From assembly GCF_010470675.1 (NCBI RefSeq), contig NZ_VOIQ01000001.1, positions 451,278 to 515,277 of the forward strand: a stretch of 64,000 nucleotides of DNA, given 5' to 3'. The position numbers and the translations under genes were made by a program. Origin of the DNA: Desulfovibrio sp. JC010. Its GTDB lineage: Bacteria; Desulfobacterota; Desulfovibrionia; Desulfovibrionales; Desulfovibrionaceae. The notes beneath the pieces were generated by a model, which was given only the letters and a program-made list of their open reading frames with translations, was not told the origin of the DNA and did no database searches. Below, one piece after another: positions 36,759 through 46,203 of the stretch (position 1 is the stretch's first letter; each line of letters begins with the position of its first letter).

Positions 36759-37840
36759 TGAAACGTATCGTCCTGACCACCGGCGGCACCGGGGGACACG
36801 TCTTCCCCGCACTGGCCGTTGCAAGCGAGATCAAAACCCGTTTCCCGGACTGCGAGATTCTCTTTCTCGGCGGACACGGACCGGAGCGGGAAATGGTTGA
36901 GCGGGCAGGAATCACCTTTAAGGGACTCCCGGCAAAAGGCGTTCTGGGCGGCGGCATCAAAAAAGTTTTCAGCAGCCTCTGGATTGTGGCTGCCCTGTTC
37001 ATGGCCCTGAAGGAAATTGCATCCTTCAAGCCTGACGCGGTCATCGGTTTCGGCGGCTACGCCGGATTCTGCCCGGTACTGGCAGCATGGCTGCTGGGCG
37101 TGCCCACGGCAATCCATGAGCAGAACAGCGTCCCCGGAGTGACCAACCGCATTCTGGGCAAGGTAGTAAAAAAAGTTTTCGCCTCCTTTGAGGACAGGAA
37201 CGGATCATTCCCCGCAACAAAAACAGTAGTGGTGGGTAATCCGGTCCGTAAAGAGATCATCGGTTCCGGCAAATGCGCCAATCCGAAAGCGGTTCTGGTC
37301 TTCGGCGGAAGTCAGGGTGCGGCGGCCATCAACGATGCCATCATCCAAGGTCTTACCAAGCTTAAGGAAGCAGGCATCAGCCTGCGCCACCAGACCGGAA
37401 AGAGCGACTTTGAAAAAGTTCGCAGGGCCTACGAAGAAAACGGCATGGACGTGGAAAGAGTTTCTCCGTTCATTCATGACATGGGCGAAGCTTATGCCGA
37501 AGCTTCACTTGTTGTCTGCCGTGCCGGGGCATCAACTGTTTTCGAAGTAGCGGCAGCGGGCAAGCCGGCCATTTTTATCCCGTTTCCGCAGGCCACCCAC
37601 GACCATCAGACCGGGAACGGGCGTTCTCTCGCTGATCTGGGTGCGGCAGTACTTATCCCTCAGGATGAATTGCAGGGAAGCAGGCTGGCGGATGAAATTA
37701 TTAAGCTGATTACGGATCAGGAAGGGCTGAAAGCCATGGGAAGCAAGGGACTTTCATTTGCCCGCACTGATGCGGCCTCCGCCATCGCGGAAGGCATTGG
37801 AGATATTCTAAGAATGAAAACAGTGAGAGGTGCAGCATGA
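36758..37840 (+). CDS. murG: UDP-GlcNAc transferase MurG
   Basis: 360 residues, GT-B fold. [17 protein letters not shown] at the start, [42 protein letters not shown] and [18 protein letters not shown] are conserved. It makes lipid II from lipid I on the inner face of the membrane. It shares one base with the ftsW stop and overlaps murC by four. Confidence 0.97.
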   Translation: MKRIVLTTGGTGGHVFPALAVASEIKTRFPDCEILFLGGHGPEREMVERAGITFKGLPAKGVLGGGIKKVFSSLWIVAALFMALKEIASFKPDAVIGFGGYAGFCPVLAAWLLGVPTAIHEQNSVPGVTNRILGKVVKKVFASFEDRNGSFPATKTVVVGNPVRKEIIGSGKCANPKAVLVFGGSQGAAAINDAIIQGLTKLKEAGISLRHQTGKSDFEKVRRAYEENGMDVERVSPFIHDMGEAYAEASLVVCRAGASTVFEVAAAGKPAIFIPFPQATHDHQTGNGRSLADLGAAVLIPQDELQGSRLADEIIKLITDQEGLKAMGSKGLSFARTDAASAIAEGIGDILRMKTVRGAA

Positions 37841-39306
37841 TCGCAGCAGAAGGACCCAGCGTACCTTTAGTTACGGAGACCACCAGCCCCATCATGCGTA
37901 GCAGGGTTGGCAACATTCACATGATCGGTATCGGCGGCTCAGGCATGAGCGGCATTGCCGAGGTCTTGATCAACCTTGGTTTCACCGTAACCGGCTCTGA
38001 TCTTGCCGCAGGTGCGCCCGTGAAACGTCTGCTTAAAATGGGCGCACAGGTCTTCATCGGCCATGGCGCGGACAACGTAACCGATGCCGATGTAGTGGTT
38101 AAATCCACAGCCATTTCCGAAGACAACCCCGAAGTGGTCAAAGCTCGCGAGCTGGGTATTCCAATCATTCCCCGTGCGGAAATGCTGGCCGAGCTCATGC
38201 GTCTGCGCACCGGAATCGCTGTGGCCGGAACCCACGGCAAGACCACGACCACCTCTCTGCTGGCAACAATTTTTACCGAAGCTGAACTGGACCCCACCGT
38301 CATCATCGGCGGACGACTGAACACTTTCGGCAGTAACGCCCGCCTCGGCGACGGACAGTTCCTCATCGCCGAAGCAGATGAATCCGACGGTTCATTCCTC
38401 TGCCTCGCACCCATTATCACCGTGGTCACCAACGTGGACAAGGACCACCTTGATTTCTACGGCGGTCAGGAAGCTATTGATGAAGCTTTCCGCAAATTCA
38501 TGAACTCCATTCCCTTCTACGGAATGAATGTGGTCTGCGGCGATGATCCGGGTGTGCAAAGACTGCTGCCCTCCATCAAACGCCCCTGCCTGACCTACGG
38601 TCTGGGCAAGGAAAACAGGCTGCGCGCGGAGATCCTGTCCTGCGAAGTACGCTCCCTGTTCAAGGTATTTCTTGATGATGAACCTCTTGGTGAAGTCTCA
38701 CTGGCACAGCCGGGCAAGCACAACGTGCTCAACGCACTGGGTGCCATCGGCGTGGCTCTTGAAGCCGGGCTGGAAAAAGCTCCCATCCTGCAAGGTCTCT
38801 CCAACTTCATGGGCGTAGGCCGCAGGTTTGAAAAGAAAGGCGAAGCCAAAGGCATCCTCGTGGTGGATGACTACGGCCACCATCCGGCGGAAATTCAAGC
38901 AACTATCGAAACCGCCAAATCCTGCTTCCCGCAGCGCAGACTGGTGGTGGCATTCCAGCCGCACAGGTTCACCCGCACACAGGCCCTGTTTGGAGAATTC
39001 TGCAAGACCTTTGAAAAGGCCGATGAACTGCTGCTGACTGAAATCTACCCTGCATCCGAAGATCCCATTCCGGGCGTCAACGGCATGTCCTTGGCGCAGG
39101 GCATCAGGCAGGTCAGCGACACCAAGGTCCGCTTTTACCCGGACTTTGAAATGATGCAGAACGAACTGGCCAATATCCTCAAACCCGGTGATTTGTTTAT
39201 CACTCAGGGCGCGGGGTCCATCTACACCGTAGGCGAAAAATTTTTGAAGTATCTGGAAGAGGACGGCGAAAAAGTCCTCAAACCGGAAGAAATCACAGCA
39301 TTGTAA
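37837..39306 (+). CDS. murC: UDP-MurNAc:L-alanine ligase
   Basis: 489 residues. [21 protein letters not shown] motif [35 protein letters not shown] and [15 protein letters not shown] mark MurC. It adds the first amino acid of the stem peptide. ATG 37837 overlaps murG; an ATG 19 codons later (before RSRVGNIHM) would match the usual family length better, but overlap with murG favours the first. Confidence 0.95.
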   Translation: MIAAEGPSVPLVTETTSPIMRSRVGNIHMIGIGGSGMSGIAEVLINLGFTVTGSDLAAGAPVKRLLKMGAQVFIGHGADNVTDADVVVKSTAISEDNPEVVKARELGIPIIPRAEMLAELMRLRTGIAVAGTHGKTTTTSLLATIFTEAELDPTVIIGGRLNTFGSNARLGDGQFLIAEADESDGSFLCLAPIITVVTNVDKDHLDFYGGQEAIDEAFRKFMNSIPFYGMNVVCGDDPGVQRLLPSIKRPCLTYGLGKENRLRAEILSCEVRSLFKVFLDDEPLGEVSLAQPGKHNVLNALGAIGVALEAGLEKAPILQGLSNFMGVGRRFEKKGEAKGILVVDDYGHHPAEIQATIETAKSCFPQRRLVVAFQPHRFTRTQALFGEFCKTFEKADELLLTEIYPASEDPIPGVNGMSLAQGIRQVSDTKVRFYPDFEMMQNELANILKPGDLFITQGAGSIYTVGEKFLKYLEEDGEKVLKPEEITAL

Positions 39307-39318
39307 CGGACATTACTT

Positions 39319-40191
39319 ATGACACTGGAACTGCTTCATAAACCGGGCATGGCCCGACTCACCTCGCTGGGCATTGGCGGAAACGCACGTGTTCTGGCTA
39401 AGGTGCGTTCGGAATCCGGGCTGGACGAACTCTCCCGCTTTATTGAGCGCGAGGGCTGCGACCTGCTGGCCATCGGTGAAGGAAGCAACATACTCGCCGG
39501 GGACGGGGAAATCAATCTCGCCCTTGTACAGGTGGCCTGTGAGCGCAAGCCTGAGGCGGAAATCAACGGAACCTCAGTACTGGTTCCCGCTGACATGCGT
39601 TTGCCCGGCCTGCTTTCAGTGCTCATCAAAAACGGTCTTTCCGGCATGGAAGGACTGGCCGGAATTCCCGGCAGCGTGGGCGGTTCAATTGCCATGAATG
39701 CCGGGTCCTACGGCACCGACATGCAGGCTTCCGTTAAACGGGTCCGCATCTGGACTCCTTCCAGAGGACTTTTCTGGAAGGACGCTGCTGATCTGGAATG
39801 GGGCTACCGCCACTTTTCAACCGGGGATGACGAGTTCTTTCTGGTCTGGGAAGTGGAATTCGAACTATCCAGATCCACAGAAGAAAAAGTCCGCAGCAGG
39901 ATCAAAGAAACTTTTGAAAAGAAAAAAGCCACCCAGCCGGTCACAGCCAAGACCGCCGGGTGTGTTTTCAAGAATCCGGAAGGACACAGCGCGGGCAAGC
40001 TGCTCGATGATGCCGGATTCAGAGGCAAGAACCTCGGCGGCATGGGCTTTTCCAAAATGCACGCCAACTTCCTTGAAAACAAGGGGGGCGGCACAGCAGA
40101 GCAGGCATTGGAACTCATGGCGCAGGCAAGTGAAGCCGTGGCTGAAAAATTCGGCGTAACCTTAAAGCCGGAGGTCATCATACTGTCATGA
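39319..40191 (+). CDS. murB: UDP-N-acetylenolpyruvoylglucosamine reductase
   Basis: 290 residues. FAD-binding part with GEGSNILAGDG and GLAGIPGSVGGSIAMNAGSYG, then AGCVFKNPEGHSAGKLLDDAGF carrying the catalytic serine, as in the short (type II) MurB enzymes; the extra C-terminal loop of E. coli MurB is absent. It reduces enolpyruvyl-UDP-GlcNAc to UDP-MurNAc with NADPH. It starts 12 bases after murC and overlaps ftsQ. Confidence 0.95.
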   Translation: MTLELLHKPGMARLTSLGIGGNARVLAKVRSESGLDELSRFIEREGCDLLAIGEGSNILAGDGEINLALVQVACERKPEAEINGTSVLVPADMRLPGLLSVLIKNGLSGMEGLAGIPGSVGGSIAMNAGSYGTDMQASVKRVRIWTPSRGLFWKDAADLEWGYRHFSTGDDEFFLVWEVEFELSRSTEEKVRSRIKETFEKKKATQPVTAKTAGCVFKNPEGHSAGKLLDDAGFRGKNLGGMGFSKMHANFLENKGGGTAEQALELMAQASEAVAEKFGVTLKPEVIILS

Positions 40192-41039
40192 GCGTAGCAG
40201 GAATTAACAAAAGCAGGCTGAACCTGACCAAGTCGGGCAAAAAGCGCAGCCGCAACACAGCCAAGAAACGCAGGAACAGCTCACAGCCCATCGGCGGTAT
40301 TTTTACTGCCCTGCTGCGCAAGCTGTGCATTTCCGGAGCCTGTGTGCTGATACTGGCAATTGTGGGTGTCGGCTGCCTTGCGGGTTACCGCTGGGTTACC
40401 GCCCTGCCCTACTTCGCCCTGCAGGATATCAAGGTCAGCGGCAACCACCGCCTCAGCTACGGTGAAATCCTGAACATCGCCGATGTCAGCCTGAACAAGA
40501 ACAGCCTTGCGGTGAACATCAGTGAAGCGGAAAGCAACCTCAGCGACAACCAGTGGATCAAGTCCGCTGCGGTACGCAGGCAGCTGCCGGGCAAGATGCA
40601 GATTCATGTGCGCGAGAAAAAGCCCCGCTTCATGGTCCGCCACAACGACGTTCTTTATTATTGTGACAGCAAGGGTGAGCTGATCGCCCCGGTGGCTCCG
40701 GGCAAATTCAGTTCCCTGCCCTTTCTGAATATAGAGTCCGAAGCCATGGACAAGGCAGGAATCCTGCCCGAGTTCATGAATAAGCTCAGCAGACGGGAAC
40801 TCCCCTTTGATCCGGGCCAGATCGCATGGATCGACATCAAGGGCGGCAACCGCATGGAAATTTTTATGGACAGACTCGGCCTTACGGTGCTGCTGGGTCT
40901 GGACAACTGGCAAGAACAGCTTTCACACCTGAACACTGTATGGAAAGACCTCAAAAACAGGGGAGAGTTCAGGGATGTGGCAGTCATTTCAACCGGGAAA
41001 AACAGGGTCTGGGTTGAAAAACACAGTTCCGGGAAATGA
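40188..41039 (+). CDS. ftsQ: Cell division protein FtsQ (DivIB)
   Basis: 283 residues: a long basic cytoplasmic start (about 1-45), one membrane helix (ALLRKLCISGACVLILAIVGVGC), a POTRA domain (YFALQDIKVSGNHRLSYGEIL through VREKKPRF), and a periplasmic beta domain. It recruits FtsL/FtsB and regulates FtsWI. It overlaps murB by four bases (ATGA). The ddl gene common between murB and ftsQ in other bacteria is missing. Confidence 0.92.
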   Translation: MSVAGINKSRLNLTKSGKKRSRNTAKKRRNSSQPIGGIFTALLRKLCISGACVLILAIVGVGCLAGYRWVTALPYFALQDIKVSGNHRLSYGEILNIADVSLNKNSLAVNISEAESNLSDNQWIKSAAVRRQLPGKMQIHVREKKPRFMVRHNDVLYYCDSKGELIAPVAPGKFSSLPFLNIESEAMDKAGILPEFMNKLSRRELPFDPGQIAWIDIKGGNRMEIFMDRLGLTVLLGLDNWQEQLSHLNTVWKDLKNRGEFRDVAVISTGKNRVWVEKHSSGK

Positions 41040-41091
41040 TTGCCCAAACGGCAATACCCCGAATTTACAAGGATGATGAGGAGAAAGAATT

Positions 41092-42321
41092 ATGTCCAAG
41101 TCTGATCTGATCGTCGGCCTCGATGTCGGCACCACCAAGATCTGCGCGGTAGTGGGAGAACCCACCGCGGACGGAGTCGATATCGTAGGTATCGGCACTG
41201 CCCCGTCCACCGGGCTGCGCAAAGGCGTGGTGGTCAACATCGAGCAGACAGTACAGTCCATCAAGAAGGCTCTTGAAGAGGCTGAACTCATGGCCGGCTG
41301 CGAAATCCGCTCCGTATACGCGGGCATCGCAGGCAGCCATATCAAAGGCTTCAACAGCCACGGCGTCATCGCTGTTAAAGGCGGCGAAGTAACCCAGAAG
41401 GATGTTGACCGGGTTATCGATGCGGCCAAAGCTGTCGCCATTCCGCTGGACAGGGAAGTTATCCACACCCTGCCGCAGGAATACATTGTCGATGATCAGC
41501 GCGGCATTGCCGATCCGCTGGGCATGGCCGGTGTGCGCCTTGAAGTTAAAGTGCACATTGTCACCGGAGCAGTGACCTCCGCCCAGAACATCATCCGTTC
41601 CTGCCACCGTTCAGGTCTTGATGTTTCCGACATCGTCCTCGAATCACTGGCTTCCAGCAAGGCCGTGCTTTCCGAAGAAGAACGCGAAATCGGCGTTGCC
41701 ATTGTCGATATCGGAGGCGGTACCACCGACCTCGCAATCTTTGCCAACGATTCGATCAAGCATACATCCGTTATCGCTCTGGGCGGTAACAACCTGACCA
41801 ATGACATCGCCTTCGGCCTGCGCACCCCCATGGGTTCCGCAGAGCAGATCAAGGTCAAATACGGTACCGCGCTCACCGATCTGGTCACCACCGATGAAAC
41901 CATCGATGTGCCCTCTGTGGGCGGCCGCGACCACCGCAAGATGTCCAAACGCGTTCTGGCTGAAATCTGCGAACCGCGCTGCGAAGAAATCCTCTCCCTC
42001 GTGGATCAGGAACTGGTCCGCAGCGGCTACAAGAACATGATCGCAGCAGGCGTCGTGCTCACCGGCGGCACCTCCCTCGTGGACGGCATGCAGGAACTGG
42101 CGGAACAGATTTTCGATCTGCCGGTACGCATCGGCTATCCCGCAGGCGTTGGCGGCCTCAAAGACGTTGTCAACAGTCCCAAATTCGCCACAGCAGTGGG
42201 ACTGCTCATGTACGGCGCGGAAAAAGAAGGCAGCTCCGAGCAGGTCTTCAGAATCCGTGACGAAAATGTTTTCAACCGCATTCTGGGCAGGATGCGTAAA
42301 TGGTTTACTGATATTGCTTAA
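41092..42321 (+). CDS. ftsA: Cell division protein FtsA
   Basis: 409 residues of actin-like fold: LIVGLDVGTTKICAVVGE, VDIGGGTTDLAIFANDSI, HTSVIALGGNNLTNDIA and GVVLTGGTSLVDGM. The last residues (ILGRMRKWFTDIA) form the amphipathic helix that fixes FtsA to the membrane. It tethers FtsZ filaments and links them to the septal synthases. AGGAG lies before ATG 41092. Confidence 0.97.
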   Translation: MSKSDLIVGLDVGTTKICAVVGEPTADGVDIVGIGTAPSTGLRKGVVVNIEQTVQSIKKALEEAELMAGCEIRSVYAGIAGSHIKGFNSHGVIAVKGGEVTQKDVDRVIDAAKAVAIPLDREVIHTLPQEYIVDDQRGIADPLGMAGVRLEVKVHIVTGAVTSAQNIIRSCHRSGLDVSDIVLESLASSKAVLSEEEREIGVAIVDIGGGTTDLAIFANDSIKHTSVIALGGNNLTNDIAFGLRTPMGSAEQIKVKYGTALTDLVTTDETIDVPSVGGRDHRKMSKRVLAEICEPRCEEILSLVDQELVRSGYKNMIAAGVVLTGGTSLVDGMQELAEQIFDLPVRIGYPAGVGGLKDVVNSPKFATAVGLLMYGAEKEGSSEQVFRIRDENVFNRILGRMRKWFTDIA

Positions 42322-42357
42322 TTAATTGAGGCACTACGCGCTTTGATTGATTTGATT

Positions 42358-42489
42358 TCGCCTCCGGCGGCCAAAGGCCTATAGCCGTTAGACGAGAGCT
42401 TTCCGCTCGAGTCTTACGGATATTGAGAGCAGAGCAGCTAAGCCCCTTTGGAATCCCTATAAGGGCTTCGCCGCTGGATTTTGAAGGTG
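42358..42489 (+). repeat. Dispersed intergenic repeat, copy C, with nested 58-base insertion
   Basis: The sequence TTCGCCTCCGGCGGCCAAAGG resumes after 58 bases (42378-42435) as AGCTAAGCCCCTTTGGAATC, then AGGGCTTCGCCGCTGG. Copy E near 61346 has the same two blocks joined directly, so the 58 bases are extra. The insert contains a small inverted repeat (GAGAGCTTTCCGCTC). It lies in the 267-base gap between ftsA and ftsZ, the widest in the cluster, and so must be read through or hold the ftsZ promoter. Confidence 0.65.
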
Positions 42490-42588
42490 AGGCGGGATCA
42501 ATGCTCAGTAAGCTGCATTAGATGAAGGCTTTTCCGGACCCGATCACCGGAAAAATTCTCAGCAAAAGTTTAACAGGGGAAATGAGAA

Positions 42589-43872
42589 ATGATGATGGAT
42601 TACATGGAAATCGAAAATGACGGTCAGGCCCGTATTAAAGTCATCGGTTGCGGTGGCGGTGGCGGTAACGCTATCAACAACATGATCCAGTCCGCGCTTT
42701 CCGGCGTGCGCTTTATCGTAGCCAACACCGATGCCCAGGACATTAACAAGTCCCTGGCTGAATACAAAATCCAGCTAGGCGACAAACTGACCAAAGGTCT
42801 CGGCGCAGGCGCAAACCCCGATGTGGGTAAAAATGCTGCCCTCGAATCCATTGACCAGATCCGCGAACTGGTCAGCGATTGCGACATGGTTTTCGTCACC
42901 GCAGGTATGGGCGGCGGAACCGGAACCGGTGCTGCACCCGTTATCGCCGAAATTGCCAAGGAAGCCGGCGCGCTGACCGTTGCTGTTGTAACCAAACCTT
43001 TCTATTTCGAAGGCAAACGCAGACTGCTGCAGGCAGAAAAAGGTATTGAAGAACTCAAGAAGGTGGTTGACTCCATCATCACCATTCCCAACGACCGTCT
43101 GCTCCAGCTTGCCGCCAAAAAAGCAGCTTTCTCCGAAATGCTGAAAAAAGCTGACGAAGTCCTCTACTACGGCGTCAAAGGTATCGCCGACCTGATCACC
43201 GTTCACGGCCTGATCAACCTTGACTTCGCTGACGTGCAGGCAGTTATGTCCAGCTCCGGTCTGGCCCTCATGGGTACCGGTATCGCACGCGGAGAAAACA
43301 GGGCCCGTGAAGCAGCCATGAAGGCCATCACCAGCCCGCTGCTCGAAGATGTTTCCATTGAAGGCGCAAAAGGTGTGCTCATCAACATCACCTGCTCCCC
43401 AGACATGACCATTGATGAAGTCAGCGAAGCAGCCAACATCATCTACGAAGAAGCACACGAAGAAGCACAGATTTTCTTCGGTACTGTTTTCGATGCTGAA
43501 GTGGGCGATGAAATGCGCATCACCGTTATCGCTACCGGAATCGACAATGCAGTTGAGCAGGCTGTCACCCCGCCTGTTGAGCAGCAGTCCTTCGGTCAGC
43601 CCCAGCGTCCTAACCTCACTCCCAGAGGCATGGCTCCTAAAAAAGAAGCCACCACCAACGTGCATCAGATGGGCAGTGCCCACGCTGAAGAAGATCGTTC
43701 CATCCCCGCTTACCTGCGTCACACCGCAAGCAAGCCCGTTGAAACGACTGCACACACCGAGCCTGTACAGCTCAAGCCCAAACAGGCAGCCAACTCCGGT
43801 GGAGAAGAATTCATCTTCCACGATGACGATGATTTCGAAGTTCCGACCTTCATCCGCAAGCAGGCAGATTAG
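42589..43872 (+). CDS. ftsZ: Cell division GTPase FtsZ
   Basis: 427 residues. GTP-binding VIGCGGGGGNAINNM, the tubulin signature GGGTGTG near 107-113, the T7-loop region NLDFADVQAVMSSSG, a Pro/Gln-rich linker, and the conserved tail EVPTFIRKQAD that binds FtsA. Three ATGs in a row start the frame; GGGGAAATGAG lies upstream. The 267-base gap before it suggests separate control of ftsZ. Confidence 0.97.
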   Translation: MMMDYMEIENDGQARIKVIGCGGGGGNAINNMIQSALSGVRFIVANTDAQDINKSLAEYKIQLGDKLTKGLGAGANPDVGKNAALESIDQIRELVSDCDMVFVTAGMGGGTGTGAAPVIAEIAKEAGALTVAVVTKPFYFEGKRRLLQAEKGIEELKKVVDSIITIPNDRLLQLAAKKAAFSEMLKKADEVLYYGVKGIADLITVHGLINLDFADVQAVMSSSGLALMGTGIARGENRAREAAMKAITSPLLEDVSIEGAKGVLINITCSPDMTIDEVSEAANIIYEEAHEEAQIFFGTVFDAEVGDEMRITVIATGIDNAVEQAVTPPVEQQSFGQPQRPNLTPRGMAPKKEATTNVHQMGSAHAEEDRSIPAYLRHTASKPVETTAHTEPVQLKPKQAANSGGEEFIFHDDDDFEVPTFIRKQAD

Positions 43873-43939
43873 TTACCGCTTGCAATGAACATAAACCGGA
43901 AACAGTACGGGCTTGAGCGGTCCGCACCGGAAATAATCC

Positions 43940-45628
43940 ATGTCCGTAACTGAAGAATTCTTCTATTACGGAAAGGAAGAACCCTCGCCCGAGGAAACTG
44001 GAGGCCGTCTGCCCACGGCTCTGGTCTTTCCCGGACGGAAGGGGTCTGCACTCTCAACCCTGGGTTGGCAGGCTGTCTATCGCTTGCTTGCTCCGGACGC
44101 GGAGCTGGCGGTTGAAAGATTCTTCCTTGGCGAACCGGGCAAACCGTCTGTTTCCATGGACAGTGACAAAGAACTGTCCGAGTTTCCCCTGATCGGTTTC
44201 AGCATCAACTTTGAGGAGGAATACCTCCATCTGGTCAGGATGCTGAAAGATTCGGGTGTTCCGCCCCTTGCGGCGGAACGCCCGGACTTCCCGCTGGTCA
44301 TGGGCGGAGGTCCGGTGGCCTTCCTTAATCCCGCACCCATCGCGCCCTTCTTCGACTTCTTCTGGGTCGGCGAAGCTGAGGTCGGATTAAGAGAATTGTG
44401 CCTCGAACTGAAGCTGCATATTTATAACGGGGGAAGCAAAAAAGAATTTCTGGACCTGATCAAAGACCGGGACGGCGTCTACGTTCCCGGCATGACTGAA
44501 GGTCAGGTCCGCAGGGCCGTGCTGCCCCCCGGTCCCGTGGACGAAGGACACGGGGTGCCGCTCCTGAGCGAACCAGCATACTCCTGTTTCATCAGCCCCG
44601 AAGCAGTCTTCAAGGATATGTTCCTTGTGGAGGTAAACCGGGGCTGCCCTTACGGCTGCCGCTTCTGCGCTGCCGGATATGTCTACCGTCCGCCGCGCCA
44701 CGCATCCATGGACCAGCTCAAGAGAATAGTGGAGCTTGCCGACCCGCCCAAGGTGGGCTTGGTGGGAACCGCCCTCACCGACTGGCCGGACCTGATTCCC
44801 TACATTGAATGGCTCAAGAAACGTAAGACCAAATTTTCCCTTTCCTCAGTCCGTGCTGACGGGCTGACCGAGGAATTGCTGGATATCCTGCGCGCTTCCG
44901 GGGTCCGCACCGTGACCCTTGCCCTTGAGGGAGCCAGCAGACGTCTGCGCGATGCAGCCAGCAAAAACCTTGAAGAAGAGGATTTTCTGCACGCGGTGGA
45001 ACTCTGCGCCGCCAAGGGGGTCAACCATCTGCGGGTTTACGTCATCGTGGGCTGGCCCGGTGAGACTGCCGAAGATTACGAAGAACTGGCTCTCATGCTC
45101 GAAAAGATGGACGAGGCCCGCAAACGGGGTCAGGGCAAGAAGAAAAAGCAGTTCATGCGCATCACCTTCGGGGCCAGCTGCCTTGTACCCAAGCCGTGGA
45201 CCCCGCTGCAATGGGCTGCCATGCCTTCTGAAAAAGACCTCAAGGCCATACTTTCCAAGGTCAAGGGGCTGACCAAAAAGTACAAAGGCATGGCCTTTTC
45301 CGGGGATAATCCTTTTCAGGCCCGGTTGCAGGGCATCCTTTCCCGGGGCGATGAAAGTCTGGCTGAATTCATCCAATATGCCGCTGAAAAAGGCGGCTGG
45401 AAAAAAGCTTCCAAATTCTGCAAAGGGGACTTTGAACGTTTTGTGGATGATGAACTGGACAAAGATGCCCCCCTGCCTTGGGACTTCATCGATACCGGAG
45501 TGAAAAAATCCTACCTCTGGCGTGAATGGCAACGCTTCCAAAAAGCCGAAAAAACTCCGGTCTGCCCCCCGGCAGGCTGCGCAGACTGCAAGAGTTGCGG
45601 CATGTATCAGTGGCTTGAAGACGATTAA
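43940..45628 (+). CDS. Radical SAM protein with B12-binding-like N-terminus
   Basis: 562 residues. The N-terminal ~190 residues resemble a cobalamin-binding-like Rossmann part (LIGFSINFEEEYLHLVRMLKD, FPLVMGGGPVAFLNPAPIA). The radical SAM cluster motif is VNRGCPYGCRFCAAG, with Cys236, Cys240 and Cys243. A second Cys-rich stretch (CPPAGCADCKSCGMY) ends the chain and may hold another cluster. The N-terminal part looks like the B12-radical SAM group that includes YgiQ-like and methylthiotransferase-like proteins; the substrate cannot be told. It stands alone between ftsZ and the metal-response region. Confidence 0.75.
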   Translation: MSVTEEFFYYGKEEPSPEETGGRLPTALVFPGRKGSALSTLGWQAVYRLLAPDAELAVERFFLGEPGKPSVSMDSDKELSEFPLIGFSINFEEEYLHLVRMLKDSGVPPLAAERPDFPLVMGGGPVAFLNPAPIAPFFDFFWVGEAEVGLRELCLELKLHIYNGGSKKEFLDLIKDRDGVYVPGMTEGQVRRAVLPPGPVDEGHGVPLLSEPAYSCFISPEAVFKDMFLVEVNRGCPYGCRFCAAGYVYRPPRHASMDQLKRIVELADPPKVGLVGTALTDWPDLIPYIEWLKKRKTKFSLSSVRADGLTEELLDILRASGVRTVTLALEGASRRLRDAASKNLEEEDFLHAVELCAAKGVNHLRVYVIVGWPGETAEDYEELALMLEKMDEARKRGQGKKKKQFMRITFGASCLVPKPWTPLQWAAMPSEKDLKAILSKVKGLTKKYKGMAFSGDNPFQARLQGILSRGDESLAEFIQYAAEKGGWKKASKFCKGDFERFVDDELDKDAPLPWDFIDTGVKKSYLWREWQRFQKAEKTPVCPPAGCADCKSCGMYQWLEDD

Positions 45629-45636
45629 GCCTCGCC

Positions 45637-45663
45637 TTGCACTTATGTGCAACTGCATTGCAC
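45637..45663 (+). promoter_or_regulatory. Candidate activator site (UAS) upstream of the DUF2318 operon
   Basis: TTGCAC and GTGCAA face each other across four bases (45637-45652), followed by a further TTGCAC half-site at 45658-45663. The centre is about 83 bases before the -24 element, a normal distance for an NtrC-family activator. Confidence 0.6.
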
Positions 45664-45727
45664 AATTCACATCATTTTAGGCTCCTCCACTGACAATCAA
45701 TTTCATTACCTACCGAAATCACTCTTC

Positions 45728-45743
45728 TTGCACAGCAATTGCA
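45728..45743 (+). promoter_or_regulatory. Sigma-54 promoter of the DUF2318-ABC operon
   Basis: TTGCACAGCAATTGCA matches the -24/-12 consensus TGGCAC-N5-TTGCA with exact spacing and one change (TTG for TGG). Transcription should start near 45755, ahead of AAAGGAGAG and the ATG at 45778. Confidence 0.75.
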
Positions 45744-45777
45744 TACTTCTACGGTATGAATTTTAAAGGAGAGTTTT

Positions 45778-46191
45778 ATGAAAGAAATGATTCTACTGCT
45801 GGCCCTTATGATGGTTCCGGCAAACGCAACAGCCGGAATGGAAATAGGGCCGCAGGAACTTAGCATTCCAGTAGCGGAAGTAAATGACGGCGAGGCTCAT
45901 TACTATTCAATAGAGATGGACGGCAAGGAAATCCGTTTCTTTGTGGTCCGCAGCAAGGATGGAATCATCCGCGCGGCCTTTGATGCCTGTGATGTCTGCT
46001 ACCGGTCCAAGCAGGGATACTCCCAGCAGGGAGATTTCATGGTCTGCAACAATTGCGGCATGCGCTTCCACTCCACTCGCATCAATGTAGTCAAAGGCGG
46101 CTGCAATCCCTCCCCGCTGGAAAGACGGACCGAAGGCGATAAACTATTCATCTCTCTGGATGCGGTCCGCTCCGGGGCTAAATATTTTTAG
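45778..46191 (+). CDS. DUF2318 (FtrD-like) exported Cys-rich protein
   Basis: 137 residues with a signal peptide (ending about ANATAG). Three Cys clusters, FDACDVCYRSKQGY, MVCNNCGMRFHS and GGCNPSPLERR, are the hallmark of DUF2318, a domain thought to bind iron or copper or a redox cluster. It heads an operon with an FtsX-like permease and an ATPase. Such trios occur beside the P19/Ftr1 iron-uptake genes of Campylobacter and others, where they assist iron acquisition; no P19 or Ftr1 gene is present here. A sigma-54 promoter lies upstream. Confidence 0.8.
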   Translation: MKEMILLLALMMVPANATAGMEIGPQELSIPVAEVNDGEAHYYSIEMDGKEIRFFVVRSKDGIIRAAFDACDVCYRSKQGYSQQGDFMVCNNCGMRFHSTRINVVKGGCNPSPLERRTEGDKLFISLDAVRSGAKYF

Positions 46192-46203
46192 GGAGCGCGA
46201 TTC

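Noticed and set aside
42775..43821. Long minus-strand open frame (348 codons) inside ftsZ
   Set aside because: Fully antisense to a highly conserved gene, with a Phe/Gly/Asp-rich product typical of shadow frames.
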